In this document: piece by piece, positions 51,000-60,104 of the stretch
Position numbering within the stretch: position 1 is the stretch's first letter
Layout: each line of letters opens with the position of its first letter
Assembly: GCA_016839165.1 (NCBI GenBank)
Contig: CP069300.1
Coordinates: forward strand, 558,001-622,000
From: Bradyrhizobium sp. PSBB068
GTDB taxonomy: Bacteria; Pseudomonadota; Alphaproteobacteria; Rhizobiales; Xanthobacteraceae
DNA: 64,000 bases
Reading direction: 5' to 3'
Translations under genes and position numbers: made by a program
The notes under the pieces: generated by a model
The model's input: the letters and a program-made list of their open reading frames with translations, nothing else
Database searches by the model: none
Told to the model about the DNA's origin: nothing

Positions 51000-52004
51000 A
51001 TGTTTGATCATTCGTCCAGATCGTCCGCCGCCGATACGACCGACGCCGCCGTCGATCTGGTGAGCGAATTGCTGCTCGGCATGCGGCTCGAGGGTGTTCA
51101 CTACCGTCGGGTCGAGACGCGGGCGCCGTTCGGGTTTCGGTTCGAGACGCCGTATGGACGCGCGCAATTCCACTTCGTCGCCCATGGCACGGCGCTGCTG
51201 CGCTACGCCGATGCGACCTTGCATCCCCTCGGATGCGGTGACGCGATTTTCCTGCCGCGCGGCGGCGCGCATGATCTCGTCTCGGCCCCTGACGAGCCGA
51301 GTTGCGACGTCGAGCGTTTCGCGACCGAGACGCTCTGCGGCAACGTCGATGTGACGTCGGCCTGTCCTGAAGGATGCCCGCAGGACGATCAGGTCCTGGT
51401 GTTCAGCGCCTGCATGAATTTCGATCTTGGCGGGATGCGTCCGCTGATCGCCCTGATGCCGGAAGTGATGCGGGCCGATACGTTGCTGGCGCGCCAGCCG
51501 GAAATCGAACCGATGCTGAAGGCCATGGAGCGGGAGACCTGCACGCCGCGGGCCGGCTCGGTCGGTGTGATGGCGCGGCTCGCCGACGTTCTTGCCGCAT
51601 CGATCGTGCGCGGCTGGGTCGAATGCGGCGGCGACAACGCCATGGGCTGGTTCGAGGCCTTGCGTGATCCGCGTCTCGGCCGCGCGATCGGTGCGCTGCA
51701 TCGCGCGCCCGGCCGCAACTGGACGGTCGCCGAATTGGCGGCGGAGGCGGGCTGCTCGCGCTCGCTGTTCGCCGACCGCTTCCAGTCGATGACCGGGCTA
51801 TCGCCCGCGCGCTATCTCGCCGAGTTGCGTATGCGGCTGGCGTCACAATGGATCGAGCATGAGCGGCAGCCGATCGACGTGATCGCGCAACGGCTGGGCT
51901 ATGCGTCACAGGCGGCCTTCAGCCGCGCGTTCAAGCGCATCACCGGGCAATCGCCGGGGATGGTGCGGCACGCGGCCGGAAGCCGCCGCGCGGCGGCGGA
52001 ATAG
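51000..52004 (+). CDS. AraC-family regulator with cupin sensor domain
   Basis: 334 residues. The N-terminal half is a Cupin_6-type domain (FGFRFETPYGRAQFHFVAHG, PLGCGDAIFLPRGGAHDL). Several Cys (CPEGCPQDD, SACMNFD) may sense ligands or redox state. The C-terminal half (about 225-325) has the two AraC helix-turn-helix units (WTVAELAAEAGCSRSLFADRF and IDVIAQRLGYASQAAFSRAF, then GQSPGMVR). It is divergent from the MFS exporter and is likely its activator. Confidence 0.93.
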   Translation: MFDHSSRSSAADTTDAAVDLVSELLLGMRLEGVHYRRVETRAPFGFRFETPYGRAQFHFVAHGTALLRYADATLHPLGCGDAIFLPRGGAHDLVSAPDEPSCDVERFATETLCGNVDVTSACPEGCPQDDQVLVFSACMNFDLGGMRPLIALMPEVMRADTLLARQPEIEPMLKAMERETCTPRAGSVGVMARLADVLAASIVRGWVECGGDNAMGWFEALRDPRLGRAIGALHRAPGRNWTVAELAAEAGCSRSLFADRFQSMTGLSPARYLAELRMRLASQWIEHERQPIDVIAQRLGYASQAAFSRAFKRITGQSPGMVRHAAGSRRAAAE

Positions 52005-52055
52005 CTGCGCGCGGAGCGGTCGAATGACAGCGCGCCGCTCGTCTCTCACACCGCC

Positions 52056-52158
52056 GTCATGCCCCGCTTCAAGCGGGGCATCCAGTACGCCGGGGCCTAT
52101 CGGCTCGACAATTGCTGTCTCTGGAATACTGGATCGCCCGGTCGAGCCGGGCGATGAC
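52056..52158. repeat. Palindromic intergenic element, relative of 43028-43130
   Basis: Left arm GTCATGCCCCGCTTCAAGCG, right arm ending GTCGAGCCGGGCGATGAC. The outer arms pair imperfectly; the right arm plus GAATACTGGATCGCCCGGT matches the right arm of the element at 43028-43130. It lies between convergent genes. Confidence 0.75.
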
Positions 52159-52170
52159 AGGTGAGCAAGA

Positions 52171-54090
52171 TCAGATATTCGCCGCGAGGTCGGCCGGCTC
52201 GTCGAACAGGATGCCGGTCGCGGCCAGCATCCGCTCGATCTCGTCGGTCGCATCGCTGACCGAGCGGTTCGAGGTGTCGATGGTCAGTTCATTGCCGGCC
52301 GGCGCCTGGTAGTCGTTGGTGATGCCGGTGAACGACGGCAATCCGCCGGCGCGCGCCTTGGCGTAATGGCCCTTGGGATCGCGGGTCTCGCAAACCTCGG
52401 CCGGGGTCGCGACATAGACTTCGCGGAATGCGCTGTCGGCGATACGGCGCGCGGCTGCGCGGTCGGCCGCCGACGGCGACACCGCGGCGACGATCGCGAT
52501 ATGGCCGTTGCGCGCCAGATGGGTCGCGACCTCGGCGAGGCGGCGGATGTTCTCGGTGCGATCCTGCGGCGAGAAGCCGAGGTCGCTGTTGAGCCCGGCG
52601 CGGAAGGTGTCGCCATCGAGCAGAATCGGCGAGCCGCCGTTGCTGAACAGGCGCCGCTCCAGCGCCCGCGCCAGCGTCGATTTGCCGGAGCCGGGCAGGC
52701 CGGTCAGCCAGACCACCGCGCCATTGTGGTGGTAGCGCGCCGAGCGCTCGTCGGGCCGCAGCGCAGACTCCACCGGCACGATATCGATCGGCACTGCAGG
52801 GCGGCCGGTGTCGACCGACAGCACGAGGCCGCCGCCGGCGATGCGGCCGTTGACCTCGATCACGAGGCGGCCGGTGCGGGGATTGTCGGTGTAGGGATCG
52901 GTCGCAACCGGCTGCGCCAGCGAGATGTCGATCTCGCCGACATGGTTGCGCGCGATCGCTGAGTTCTCTTCGTTGGACAGTGCGCCGGGATCGATCGCCT
53001 TCTCGATCGCGACCACGGTGGCGCGGCTTTCCTTGGTGCCGAGCCGGATCAGGATCTGCTCGCCCTTGGTCAGCGGCTTGTCGTGCAGCCAGAAGATCCG
53101 GGCGCGGATGCGGCGGGTGTCGCGCGGGCTCTGCCCGGAATGCCCGATGATGTCGCCGCGCTCGAGGAACAATTCGCGGTCGAGCGTAATGCCGACCGAG
53201 CGGCCGGCGCCTTGCGGGCCTCCGACCGGCGTCACCGGCCAGCTCTCGACCGTCTTGATCTTCGCGATCTTGCCGGTCGGCATGATGACGATCTCGTCGC
53301 CGGCCTTCAGGCTGCCGGACTCGACGCGGCCCGCCACGATGCGGCGGTCGTCGAACTTGTAGATCGCCTGCACCGGCAGCCGCAGCGGCAGCTCCGCCAG
53401 CGGCCTTGCCGGCTCGAGCGCGTCCAGCGCCTCGACCACGGTCGGTCCGTTGTACCATTCGATCCGCGGGGTGTGCTCGGCGACGCCGTCGCCATCGCGC
53501 GCGGAGATCGGGACAACTGCGGTCGGCGTCACGCCGAGGCCGATCAGATGCGCCGAAATTTCCGCACTGATCTCGTTGAATCGCGCAGCGCTGAAATCGA
53601 CCCGGTCCATCTTGTTGACGACCACCGCGACCTGCTTCACGCCGAGCAGGTGCAAGAGATAGCCGTGCCGGCGGGTCTGCGAGCGGACGCCTTCGAGCGC
53701 GTCGATGATCAACACCGCGCCATCGGCCTGCGAGGCGCCGGTGATCATGTTGCGCAAGAACTCGGCGTGGCCCGGCGCGTCGATCAGCACGACGTCGCGC
53801 GAGCGGGTGCGGAAGCGGATCTGGGTGGTGTCGATGGTGATGCCCTGGTCGCGCTCGGTCTGCAGCGCGTCGAGCAGGAACGACCATTCGAACGGCATGC
53901 CGCGCCGCGCGCTGACCGCCTTCAGCATCTCCAGCTTGCCGTCCGGCAGGCTGCCGGTCTCGTGCAGCAGTCGGCCGACCAAAGTGGACTTGCCGTGGTC
54001 GACATGGCCGACGATGACGATGCGCACCTGGGGACGGGTGGTGCCGTTGGGGGTCGCCGAGATCGAAGCGGAGGGAAGGATCATGTTCAT
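52171..54090 (-). CDS. cysNC: Bifunctional sulfate adenylyltransferase subunit 1 / APS kinase
   Basis: A 639-residue fusion. Residues 20-430 are the GTPase Cys[36 protein letters not shown], then beta-barrel domains (VSGRVESG-type, here [20 protein letters not shown]). From about 455 the APS kinase CysC domain: [48 protein letters not shown]. With CysD it makes APS from sulfate and ATP, and the kinase domain turns APS into PAPS. The same fusion is known as NodQ in rhizobia. cysD is immediately upstream on the same strand (24 bases). TTG 54102 is an alternative start. Confidence 0.95.
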   Translation of the reverse strand: MNMILPSASISATPNGTTRPQVRIVIVGHVDHGKSTLVGRLLHETGSLPDGKLEMLKAVSARRGMPFEWSFLLDALQTERDQGITIDTTQIRFRTRSRDVVLIDAPGHAEFLRNMITGASQADGAVLIIDALEGVRSQTRRHGYLLHLLGVKQVAVVVNKMDRVDFSAARFNEISAEISAHLIGLGVTPTAVVPISARDGDGVAEHTPRIEWYNGPTVVEALDALEPARPLAELPLRLPVQAIYKFDDRRIVAGRVESGSLKAGDEIVIMPTGKIAKIKTVESWPVTPVGGPQGAGRSVGITLDRELFLERGDIIGHSGQSPRDTRRIRARIFWLHDKPLTKGEQILIRLGTKESRATVVAIEKAIDPGALSNEENSAIARNHVGEIDISLAQPVATDPYTDNPRTGRLVIEVNGRIAGGGLVLSVDTGRPAVPIDIVPVESALRPDERSARYHHNGAVVWLTGLPGSGKSTLARALERRLFSNGGSPILLDGDTFRAGLNSDLGFSPQDRTENIRRLAEVATHLARNGHIAIVAAVSPSAADRAAARRIADSAFREVYVATPAEVCETRDPKGHYAKARAGGLPSFTGITNDYQAPAGNELTIDTSNRSVSDATDEIERMLAATGILFDEPADLAANI

Positions 54091-54114
54091 CAAAGCACTC
54101 AAGCCAGACGGGGA

Positions 54115-55020
54115 TCAGAGATAGCCGGCGACGCGCAGCCGCTCGAACGCATCCTCGGTTTCGTGATCGAGCGCGCGGCCGGCGCGCTCCGGGATCTTGG
54201 TGGCGTCGAGCTCGGCGAGGATCTCGTCGATGTTGGATGCGGTGGATGCAACCGGGTTGGTGATGTCCTGATCCCCCAGCGAGCGGTAACGCTTGCCGTC
54301 CTTGGCGAGATAGAGCGGGATGATCGGAATGCCTTCGCGCTTGGTGTAGGCCCAGATGTCGGCCTCGGTCCAATGCAGGATCGGATGGATGCGCAGATGC
54401 GCGCCTTGCGGCGGCGAGGCGTTGAAGTGATCCCAGAACTCCGGCGGCTGGTCGCGGACGTCCCATTCGCCTTCGGTGCCGCGCGGCGAGAACACGCGTT
54501 CCTTGGCGCGGGTCGCCTCTTCGTCGCGGCGGATGCCGGCGATCAGCCCGTCGAAGCCATACTTATTAAGTGCAAGCTTCAGACCCTCGGTCTTGCGCGC
54601 GGCGGAACGTGCGGCCGGCGGCAGGGTCGGGTCGACGCTGTCGATCGGCGGGCAGGGCTCGACGCGGAGGTCGAGGTCCCATTCCTTCGCGAAACGGTCG
54701 CGGAACGCATACATCTCGGGAAACTTCTTACCCGTATCGACATGCATTGCCGGGAACGGAACGCGGCCGAAAAACGCCTTGCGCGCCAGCCAGATCATCA
54801 CGTTGGAATCTTTGCCGAGCGACCACAGCAGCGCCAGCTTCTTCAGCCGGGCGAACGCCTCGCGCAGGATGTAGATGCTCTGGGCTTCCAGCTCGTCGAG
54901 ATGGTCCATCGACGAGGGTGCCCGATCAGGTTCCGGCACGGAAGATGCTTTAATAGAGCCTGCGGCAGCGCTTGTTTGCGGCAGCCTGTCCACGCCGGAT
55001 TCATTGTCGAGAAGATGCAT
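54115..55020 (-). CDS. cysD: Sulfate adenylyltransferase subunit 2
   Basis: The ATP-pyrophosphatase-fold catalytic subunit of ATP sulfurylase. LEAQSIYILREAFARLKKLAL precedes the PP-motif LLWSLGKDSNVM; PFPAMHVDTGKKFPEMYAFRD, DGLIAGIRRDEEATRAKERVF, and RIHPILHWTEADIWAYTKREG follow, all diagnostic. The first 37 residues are an atypical Ser/Pro-rich extension; Met 38 (54909) is an alternative start that looks more like the family. It is first in the cysD-cysNC operon, facing an AT-rich control region shared with cysG. Confidence 0.95.
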   Translation of the reverse strand: MHLLDNESGVDRLPQTSAAAGSIKASSVPEPDRAPSSMDHLDELEAQSIYILREAFARLKKLALLWSLGKDSNVMIWLARKAFFGRVPFPAMHVDTGKKFPEMYAFRDRFAKEWDLDLRVEPCPPIDSVDPTLPPAARSAARKTEGLKLALNKYGFDGLIAGIRRDEEATRAKERVFSPRGTEGEWDVRDQPPEFWDHFNASPPQGAHLRIHPILHWTEADIWAYTKREGIPIIPLYLAKDGKRYRSLGDQDITNPVASTASNIDEILAELDATKIPERAGRALDHETEDAFERLRVAGYL

Positions 55021-55075
55021 CTATCGGCCTTGGCTTGCGGAGGTGAAAATTCTACAGTTGCGCCGCAATATAGAA

Positions 55076-55129
55076 GAAATAATTTTCTATTTTTCGGCCT
55101 TGATCGACAGATAAATAGAAAATAATTTC
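55076..55129. promoter_or_regulatory. AT-rich inverted repeat in the divergent cysD/cysG control region
   Basis: GAAATAATTTTCTATTT (55076-55092) and AAATAGAAAATAATTTC (55113-55129) are reverse complements apart from one position pair. The 54-bp region is strikingly AT-rich. It lies 56 bases from the cysD start and 34 from the cysG start. It is a good candidate for the site of a LysR-type sulfur regulator (CysB/Cbl-like) or for overlapping promoters. Confidence 0.6.
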
Positions 55130-55162
55130 AGTCAACCCCTAAGTTGGGGAAGCGAGTAACTG

Positions 55163-56614
55163 ATGCGATACCTGCCCGTATTTCTGGACCTCCAAAGCGG
55201 CAAGGTGCTCCTGATTGGCGCCGGCGAGCTTGTGCGCGCCAAGTTGCGGCTGCTTGCAGCAGCAGGCGCGCGGGTCCGTTGGTATGCGACCGACGGCGAT
55301 CATGATCTCGCCGGCATCGCGGTGGAGGACGCTGCCCGCATCGAACGTGCCGAGGGAGATCCGCTTGCGGCCGATCTCTCTGACGTCATTGCGATTCTCT
55401 GTGCGGGGGCAGGCGACATCGGCGTTCCGATGTCGGTGCGCGCGAGAGCGGTCGGCCTGCCGGTCAACGTGATGGACGACCTTGTGCACTCCACCTTCAT
55501 CATGCCGGCGATCGTCGATCGCGGTGATGTGGTGGTCGCGGTCGGCACTGGCGGCACGTCGCCGGTGGTGGCTCGCCGCATCCGCGAGAAGATCGAGGCG
55601 GCGCTGCCGGCACGGATCGGCGATCTCGCCGGCTTCATCGGCCGCGTCCGCAAATCAATGCATGCCCGCATCGACGAGTTTCCGCTGCGCCGCCGCTTCT
55701 GGGAGCGCATCATTGACGGTCCGATCGGTGCGCTGGTGCTGGCCGGCCGCAACGATGATGCCGAGCAGGCGCTGAAGGCGATCGAAGATCCTGCCGCATT
55801 TGCTGGCGCCGATACGGAAGGCAAGGCTGTCGGTCATGTGACGCTGGTCGGCGCCGGTCCCGGCGATCCGGATCTGCTGACAGTGAAAGCGCTGCGCGCG
55901 CTGCAGGATGCCGACGTCGTGTTCTATGACGAATTGGTGTCAGTTGAAATTCTGGACCGCGTCAGGCGCGATGCCGCGCGGATTCCGGTCGGTCGCCGTG
56001 TCGGCAAGCCCGGCATCGGCCAGGACGCCACCAACCGCCTGATCATCGAGGCGGCGCAGTCGGGGCAGCGCGCGGTGCGGCTGAAGGGCGGCGATCCCTT
56101 TATCTTCGGCCGCGGCGGCGAGGAAGTCGAAGCGCTGCGCGACGCCGGCGTCGCCTACTCGATTATTCCTGGCGTCTCCGCCGGTCTCGGCGCAGCCGCG
56201 CAATTCGAGGTGCCGCTGACCTTCCGGCACGAGGCGCTGCGCATCACCTTCCTGACCGCGCACAAGGCGCGCGATGCCGAGGTCGTCGACTGGTCCGTGC
56301 TGACCGACACCAAGATGACCGTCGTGGTCTATATGGGCATGACCGCCGCGCCCGCGATCCGCGAAGGCCTGCTCGCCGCCGGCCGCTCGCCGGAGACGCC
56401 GGTCGGCGTGTTCGCGCGCGTGACGCGGCCCGACGCCAAGGCTGCCGTCGGCACGTTGGCGCGGCTGCCAGAACTCGTCAAACAGGTCGACGGCGGTCCC
56501 GCCGTCCTCATCATCGGCGATGTGGTCGCGCATTCCGCGCCGTGGAGCCGATCCAACGTCACCCAACTGTTCTCCAACCAGATGTTCTCCGAACTGCTGA
56601 AAGCTGCCGAATGA
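55163..56614 (+). CDS. cysG: Siroheme synthase (multifunctional CysG)
   Basis: A 483-residue three-activity enzyme. Residues 1-210: precorrin-2 dehydrogenase/ferrochelatase (LPVFLDLQSGKVLLIGAGEL, VNVMDDLVHSTFIMPAIVDRG, SPVVARRIREKIE). Residues 225-470: uroporphyrinogen III methyltransferase (VTLVGAGPGDPDLLTVKALR, VRLKGGDPFIFGRGGEE, VYMGM). It makes the siroheme cofactor needed by the sulfite reductase encoded two genes on. It overlaps the next gene by 4 bases. The usual GGG of the first NAD-binding loop reads GAGELVRAK here. Confidence 0.95.
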   Translation: MRYLPVFLDLQSGKVLLIGAGELVRAKLRLLAAAGARVRWYATDGDHDLAGIAVEDAARIERAEGDPLAADLSDVIAILCAGAGDIGVPMSVRARAVGLPVNVMDDLVHSTFIMPAIVDRGDVVVAVGTGGTSPVVARRIREKIEAALPARIGDLAGFIGRVRKSMHARIDEFPLRRRFWERIIDGPIGALVLAGRNDDAEQALKAIEDPAAFAGADTEGKAVGHVTLVGAGPGDPDLLTVKALRALQDADVVFYDELVSVEILDRVRRDAARIPVGRRVGKPGIGQDATNRLIIEAAQSGQRAVRLKGGDPFIFGRGGEEVEALRDAGVAYSIIPGVSAGLGAAAQFEVPLTFRHEALRITFLTAHKARDAEVVDWSVLTDTKMTVVVYMGMTAAPAIREGLLAAGRSPETPVGVFARVTRPDAKAAVGTLARLPELVKQVDGGPAVLIIGDVVAHSAPWSRSNVTQLFSNQMFSELLKAAE

Positions 56615-56928
56615 CCTCTCCGCTTGAACAGAAGAAAATCAAGATCACGGGCCCCTCGATGGTCACCGCCAACCGGACCTGGGACGGTGCCGTGGTGTAC
56701 CGAACCGCCAAGCAGGGCTGGTCCACCGAACTCGCCGACTCCGCGATCGTGACCACGTCCGACGAGGCCCGCGCGCTGCTGGCCGAAGCCACCGCCGACG
56801 ACGTCGGCGCGGTGGGTCCCTACATTGCACCGGTCGAGCTGAAGGACGGCGGCAAGGTCAAGCCCGGCAATCTCCGCGAACATATCCGCGCCAAGGGCGT
56901 CACCATCGATCTCCAGGTTCCCGCGTAA
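56611..56928 (+). CDS. DUF2849 protein of the sulfite reductase operon
   Basis: A 105-residue protein starting in the ATGA overlap with cysG. It contains TANRTWDGAVVYRTAKQGWS and VGPYIAPVEL, typical of DUF2849. These proteins occur almost always between cysG and cysI in alphaproteobacteria and are thought to assist sulfite reduction; biochemical function is unknown. cysI follows after 27 bases. Confidence 0.88.
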   Translation: MTSPLEQKKIKITGPSMVTANRTWDGAVVYRTAKQGWSTELADSAIVTTSDEARALLAEATADDVGAVGPYIAPVELKDGGKVKPGNLREHIRAKGVTIDLQVPA

Positions 56929-56955
56929 GGCGCGCCGCGTTAAGGCTTATCGAAC

Positions 56956-58611
56956 ATGTATGCTTATGACGAACTCGACCGCACGCTGATCAACGAGCGT
57001 GTTTCGGAATTCCGCGACCAGGTGAAGCGCCGCCTTTCCGGCGAGCTCACCGAGGATGAATTCAAGATCCTGCGCCTGCAGAACGGCGTGTATCTGCAGC
57101 TGCACGCCTACATGTTCCGGGTCGCGATCCCCTACGGCACGCTGTCGTCGAAGCAGCTGCGCCGGCTCGCCCATGTCGCGCGCCGCTACGACCGCGGCTA
57201 CGGCCACTTCACCACCCGGCAGAACATCCAGTTCAACTGGATCAAGCTCGCCGAGCTGCCGGACGCGCTGGCCGATCTCGCCGAGGTCGGCATCCACGCG
57301 ATGCAGACCTCCGGCAACAACATGCGCAACGTCACCTCGGACCAGTGGGCCGGGGTCGCGCCGGGTGAGATCGAGGATCCGCGGATCTGGTCGGAGATCA
57401 TCCGCCAGCACACCACGCTGCATCCGGAATTCTCGTTCCTGCCGCGCAAGTTCAAGATCGCGATCACCGCGTCCGAGCACGACCGCGCGGCGATCAAGGT
57501 CCACGACATCGGCTTGCGCCTGCACAAGAATGCCGACGGCGAGACCGGCTTCGAGGTGCTGGTCGGCGGCGGTCTCGGCCGCACGCCGTTCATCGCCAAG
57601 ACCATCAAGCCGTTCGTTTCCGGCCGCGATATCCTGAGCTACATCGAGGCGATCCTGCGGGTCTACAACCAGTACGGCCGCCGCGACAACATCTACAAGG
57701 CGCGGATCAAGATCCTGGTGCACGAGCTCGGCATCGAGAAATTCGCCAAGGAAGTCGACGAGGAATGGAAGGCGATGGGCGATGTCGGGCTGACGCTCGA
57801 CCACGCCGCCATCGAGGAGGTCCGCTCGCGCTTCTCCTATCCGGCTTACGAAAAGCTGCCGCACATGCCGGACGAGCTGAAGCAGGCCGCGAATGATCCG
57901 CTGTTCGAGCGCTGGCGCAAGAACTCGGTATTTCCGCACAAGGTGCAGGGCTATTCGATCGTGGTGCTGTCGCTGAAGCCGGTCGGCGGCCCTCCGGGCG
58001 ATGCCACCGCCGAGCAGATGGATGCGGTCGCCGACCTCGCCGACAAATATTCGTTCGGAGAGATCCGCGTCGGCCACGAGCAGAACCTGGCGCTGCCGCA
58101 TGTCGCCAAGCGCGACCTGCCGGCGCTGTTCAAGGCGCTCGACCGGCTTGGGCTCGCGACGCCGAACGTCAATCTGGTGACCGACATCATCGCCTGCCCG
58201 GGGCTGGATTACTGCTCGCTGGCCAATGCGCGCTCGATCCCGATCGCGCAGGAGCTGACGCGGCGTTTCGCCAACCACGACACCGCCGACCTGATCGGCC
58301 GGCTGCACATCAATATCTCCGGCTGCATCAATGCCTGCGGCCATCACCATGTCGGCCACATCGGCATTCTCGGCGTCGAGAAGAATGGTGAGGAATTCTA
58401 CCAGATCACGATCGGCGGCCGCGCCGACGAGAACGCGCAGTTGGGTACCTTGATTGGCCCGGCCGTTCCCTATGCGGAAGTCGCCGACGTGATCGAAGAC
58501 ATTGTCGAAGCCTATCTCGCGCTGCGCGACCGTCCCGAGGAATTGTTCGTCGACACGGTGAAGCGTCTGGGTGTCGAGCCGATCAGGGAGCGCGTCTATG
58601 CCACTCGTTAA
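56956..58611 (+). CDS. cysI: Sulfite reductase (nitrite/sulfite reductase family, siroheme/4Fe-4S)
   Basis: A 551-residue enzyme that reduces sulfite to sulfide. It has two ferredoxin-like half domains (YGTLSSKQLRRLAHVARRYD, GYGHFTTRQNIQFNWIKLAEL) and the siroheme/4Fe-4S ligands Cys 414, Cys 420 (ACPGLDYCSLA) and Cys 457, Cys 461 (NISGCINACGHH). The electron donor is probably ferredoxin or an unlinked flavoprotein, since no cysJ is present. The following gene overlaps its end by 14 bases. Confidence 0.95.
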   Translation: MYAYDELDRTLINERVSEFRDQVKRRLSGELTEDEFKILRLQNGVYLQLHAYMFRVAIPYGTLSSKQLRRLAHVARRYDRGYGHFTTRQNIQFNWIKLAELPDALADLAEVGIHAMQTSGNNMRNVTSDQWAGVAPGEIEDPRIWSEIIRQHTTLHPEFSFLPRKFKIAITASEHDRAAIKVHDIGLRLHKNADGETGFEVLVGGGLGRTPFIAKTIKPFVSGRDILSYIEAILRVYNQYGRRDNIYKARIKILVHELGIEKFAKEVDEEWKAMGDVGLTLDHAAIEEVRSRFSYPAYEKLPHMPDELKQAANDPLFERWRKNSVFPHKVQGYSIVVLSLKPVGGPPGDATAEQMDAVADLADKYSFGEIRVGHEQNLALPHVAKRDLPALFKALDRLGLATPNVNLVTDIIACPGLDYCSLANARSIPIAQELTRRFANHDTADLIGRLHINISGCINACGHHHVGHIGILGVEKNGEEFYQITIGGRADENAQLGTLIGPAVPYAEVADVIEDIVEAYLALRDRPEELFVDTVKRLGVEPIRERVYATR

Positions 58612-59113
58612 GCAGGGAAGAATCACGACCGATCCGTTCGTGCGTGTCGCCGACGGTGCCGAACTGCCGGGTGACGGCGCGGTGCTGGTCACGGCCGAAC
58701 GCTTTCTCGCCGATCCCGAGGCGCTGCTGCGCCGTTCCGGCAAGCTCGGGGTGATCTGGCCGAACAACCGCAGTCTCGAGGATCTCGTGCCGCATCTCGA
58801 TCGTCTCGCTTCGGTCGCGTTGGTGTTTCCGACCTTCCGCGACGGCCGCGCCTACAGCCAGGCGCGCCTGCTGCGCGAACGTCATGGCTATGACCGCGAG
58901 CTGCGCGCCATCGGGCAGATTCTACGCGACCAGTTCGTGTTCATGACACGTGCCGGCTTCGACGCCTTCGAGGTCAAGAAAGATGCCGATGCCGATGCGT
59001 TCGCCGCGACCATGAAGCGCTATTCGGTGTTCTACCAGCCGACCGGCGACGGCCGCGTCACCGCACTCAATCGCCGCATGCAGCTGCGTCACTCGGAGAG
59101 CGCGAGCCAGTGA
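58598..59113 (+). CDS. DUF934 protein of the sulfite reductase operon
   Basis: A 171-residue protein with VIWPNNRSLEDLVPHLDRLA, LVFPTFRDGRAYSQARLLRE and ELRAIGQILRDQFVFMTRAGFDAFEV, the standard DUF934 signature. It always lies between cysI and cysH in related bacteria; an accessory role in sulfite reduction is assumed, not shown. It starts inside the cysI end and its stop overlaps the cysH start (GTGA), so the genes are translationally coupled. Confidence 0.9.
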   Translation: MPLVKQGRITTDPFVRVADGAELPGDGAVLVTAERFLADPEALLRRSGKLGVIWPNNRSLEDLVPHLDRLASVALVFPTFRDGRAYSQARLLRERHGYDRELRAIGQILRDQFVFMTRAGFDAFEVKKDADADAFAATMKRYSVFYQPTGDGRVTALNRRMQLRHSESASQ

Positions 59114-59838
59114 GCACGCTTGCACCAGAGCTCGCTGCGACGCCGGCCGCATTGCCCGCAGCCGATGTGCTCGATCGCGCGCTACGCACGGCTTCGCCCG
59201 CCGAGGTGATCGCTGCCGCCTTGCGGATAGTCGGCCGCGAGAAGTTGGCGCTGGTGTCGTCGTTCGGCACCGAGTCCGCGGCACTGCTCAAGGTGATGGC
59301 GGACGTCGATCCTTCGATCCCTGTAGTCTTTCTCGATACCGGCTGGCTGTTCGAGGAGACGCTGGCCTATCGCGATACGCTGATCGAGACGCTCGGCCTT
59401 ACCGACGTGCGCTCGATCAAGCCGGATGAAGCAGCGTTGTCGCGCCAGGATCCGGACCGCGAATTGTGGTTCACCGATCCCGACGCCTGCTGCCGGATCC
59501 GCAAAGTGGAGCCGTTGGCGCGGGCGCTGAAGCCGTTCGCCGGCTGGATCAACGGCCGCAAGCGTTTCCAGGGCGGCGCCCGCACCGACATCCCGGTTGT
59601 CGAGGACGATGGCGTCAGGCTCAAATTCAATCCGTTCGCCAACGTCTCCCGCGAGGAGATCGAGGCGATCTACACCCTCGGCAAGCTGCCGCCGCATCCA
59701 CTTGTCGCATCGGGATATCAGTCGGTCGGGTGTATGCCTTGCTCGAGCCGGTCCGCTGCCGGCGAGGATGCACGCGACGGCCGCTGGCGTGGCCGGGCGA
59801 AGACGGAATGCGGCATCCACACGATGAAGATGTCGTAG
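59110..59838 (+). CDS. cysH: Assimilatory adenylylsulfate (APS) reductase
   Basis: A 242-residue enzyme that reduces APS to sulfite using thioredoxin. The Cys pairs that bind 4Fe-4S in the APS-type are present: Cys 127-128 (DPDACCRIRKVEPL) and Cys 208/211 (CMPCSSR), plus the catalytic Cys 234 near the end (KTECGIH). SSFGTESAALLKVM is the PP-loop-like start. The cluster cysteines place it with APS rather than PAPS reductases. It starts GTG 59110. The sulfate transporter genes follow after a repeat. Confidence 0.94.
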   Translation: MSTLAPELAATPAALPAADVLDRALRTASPAEVIAAALRIVGREKLALVSSFGTESAALLKVMADVDPSIPVVFLDTGWLFEETLAYRDTLIETLGLTDVRSIKPDEAALSRQDPDRELWFTDPDACCRIRKVEPLARALKPFAGWINGRKRFQGGARTDIPVVEDDGVRLKFNPFANVSREEIEAIYTLGKLPPHPLVASGYQSVGCMPCSSRSAAGEDARDGRWRGRAKTECGIHTMKMS

Positions 59839-59905
59839 GGCCTGATTCGGAAAGTGCGCAGCGGTTTTCCTGCGACAAACGTGAAGCGTTTGCGCGGGGA
59901 TCATG
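59839..59905. repeat. Dispersed repeat, degraded copy D
   Basis: GCCTGATTCGGAAAGTGCGC, GCGGTTTTCC and GATCATGCTCGAAAA match the left half of the repeat at 35253-35298, with an insertion in the middle. It lies just after the cysH stop. Confidence 0.55.
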
Positions 59906-60104
59906 CTCGAAAATGCCTTCGATCGCGATGATCTTTCATCGCGATTTGGGGACGCGACAAAGCCTTCGCAGCGTGGCGACTTCGTAGCACAAGCGCGCTG
60001 CGCCGCTGAAAACAAAGAAAACCGGTTTTGTTGACTTAGGGGCGCTTCACCGTGAGTTATGTCTTGGGTGTTCCCTGACATTCTCAGGTTGAATGGAGAC
60101 AGAA

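Noticed and set aside
53083..55125. 680-residue open frame opposite cysN/cysD
   Set aside because: Spans two real genes on the other strand; no recognisable domain.
56947..58767. 606-residue open frame opposite cysI
   Set aside because: Shadow of sulfite reductase.
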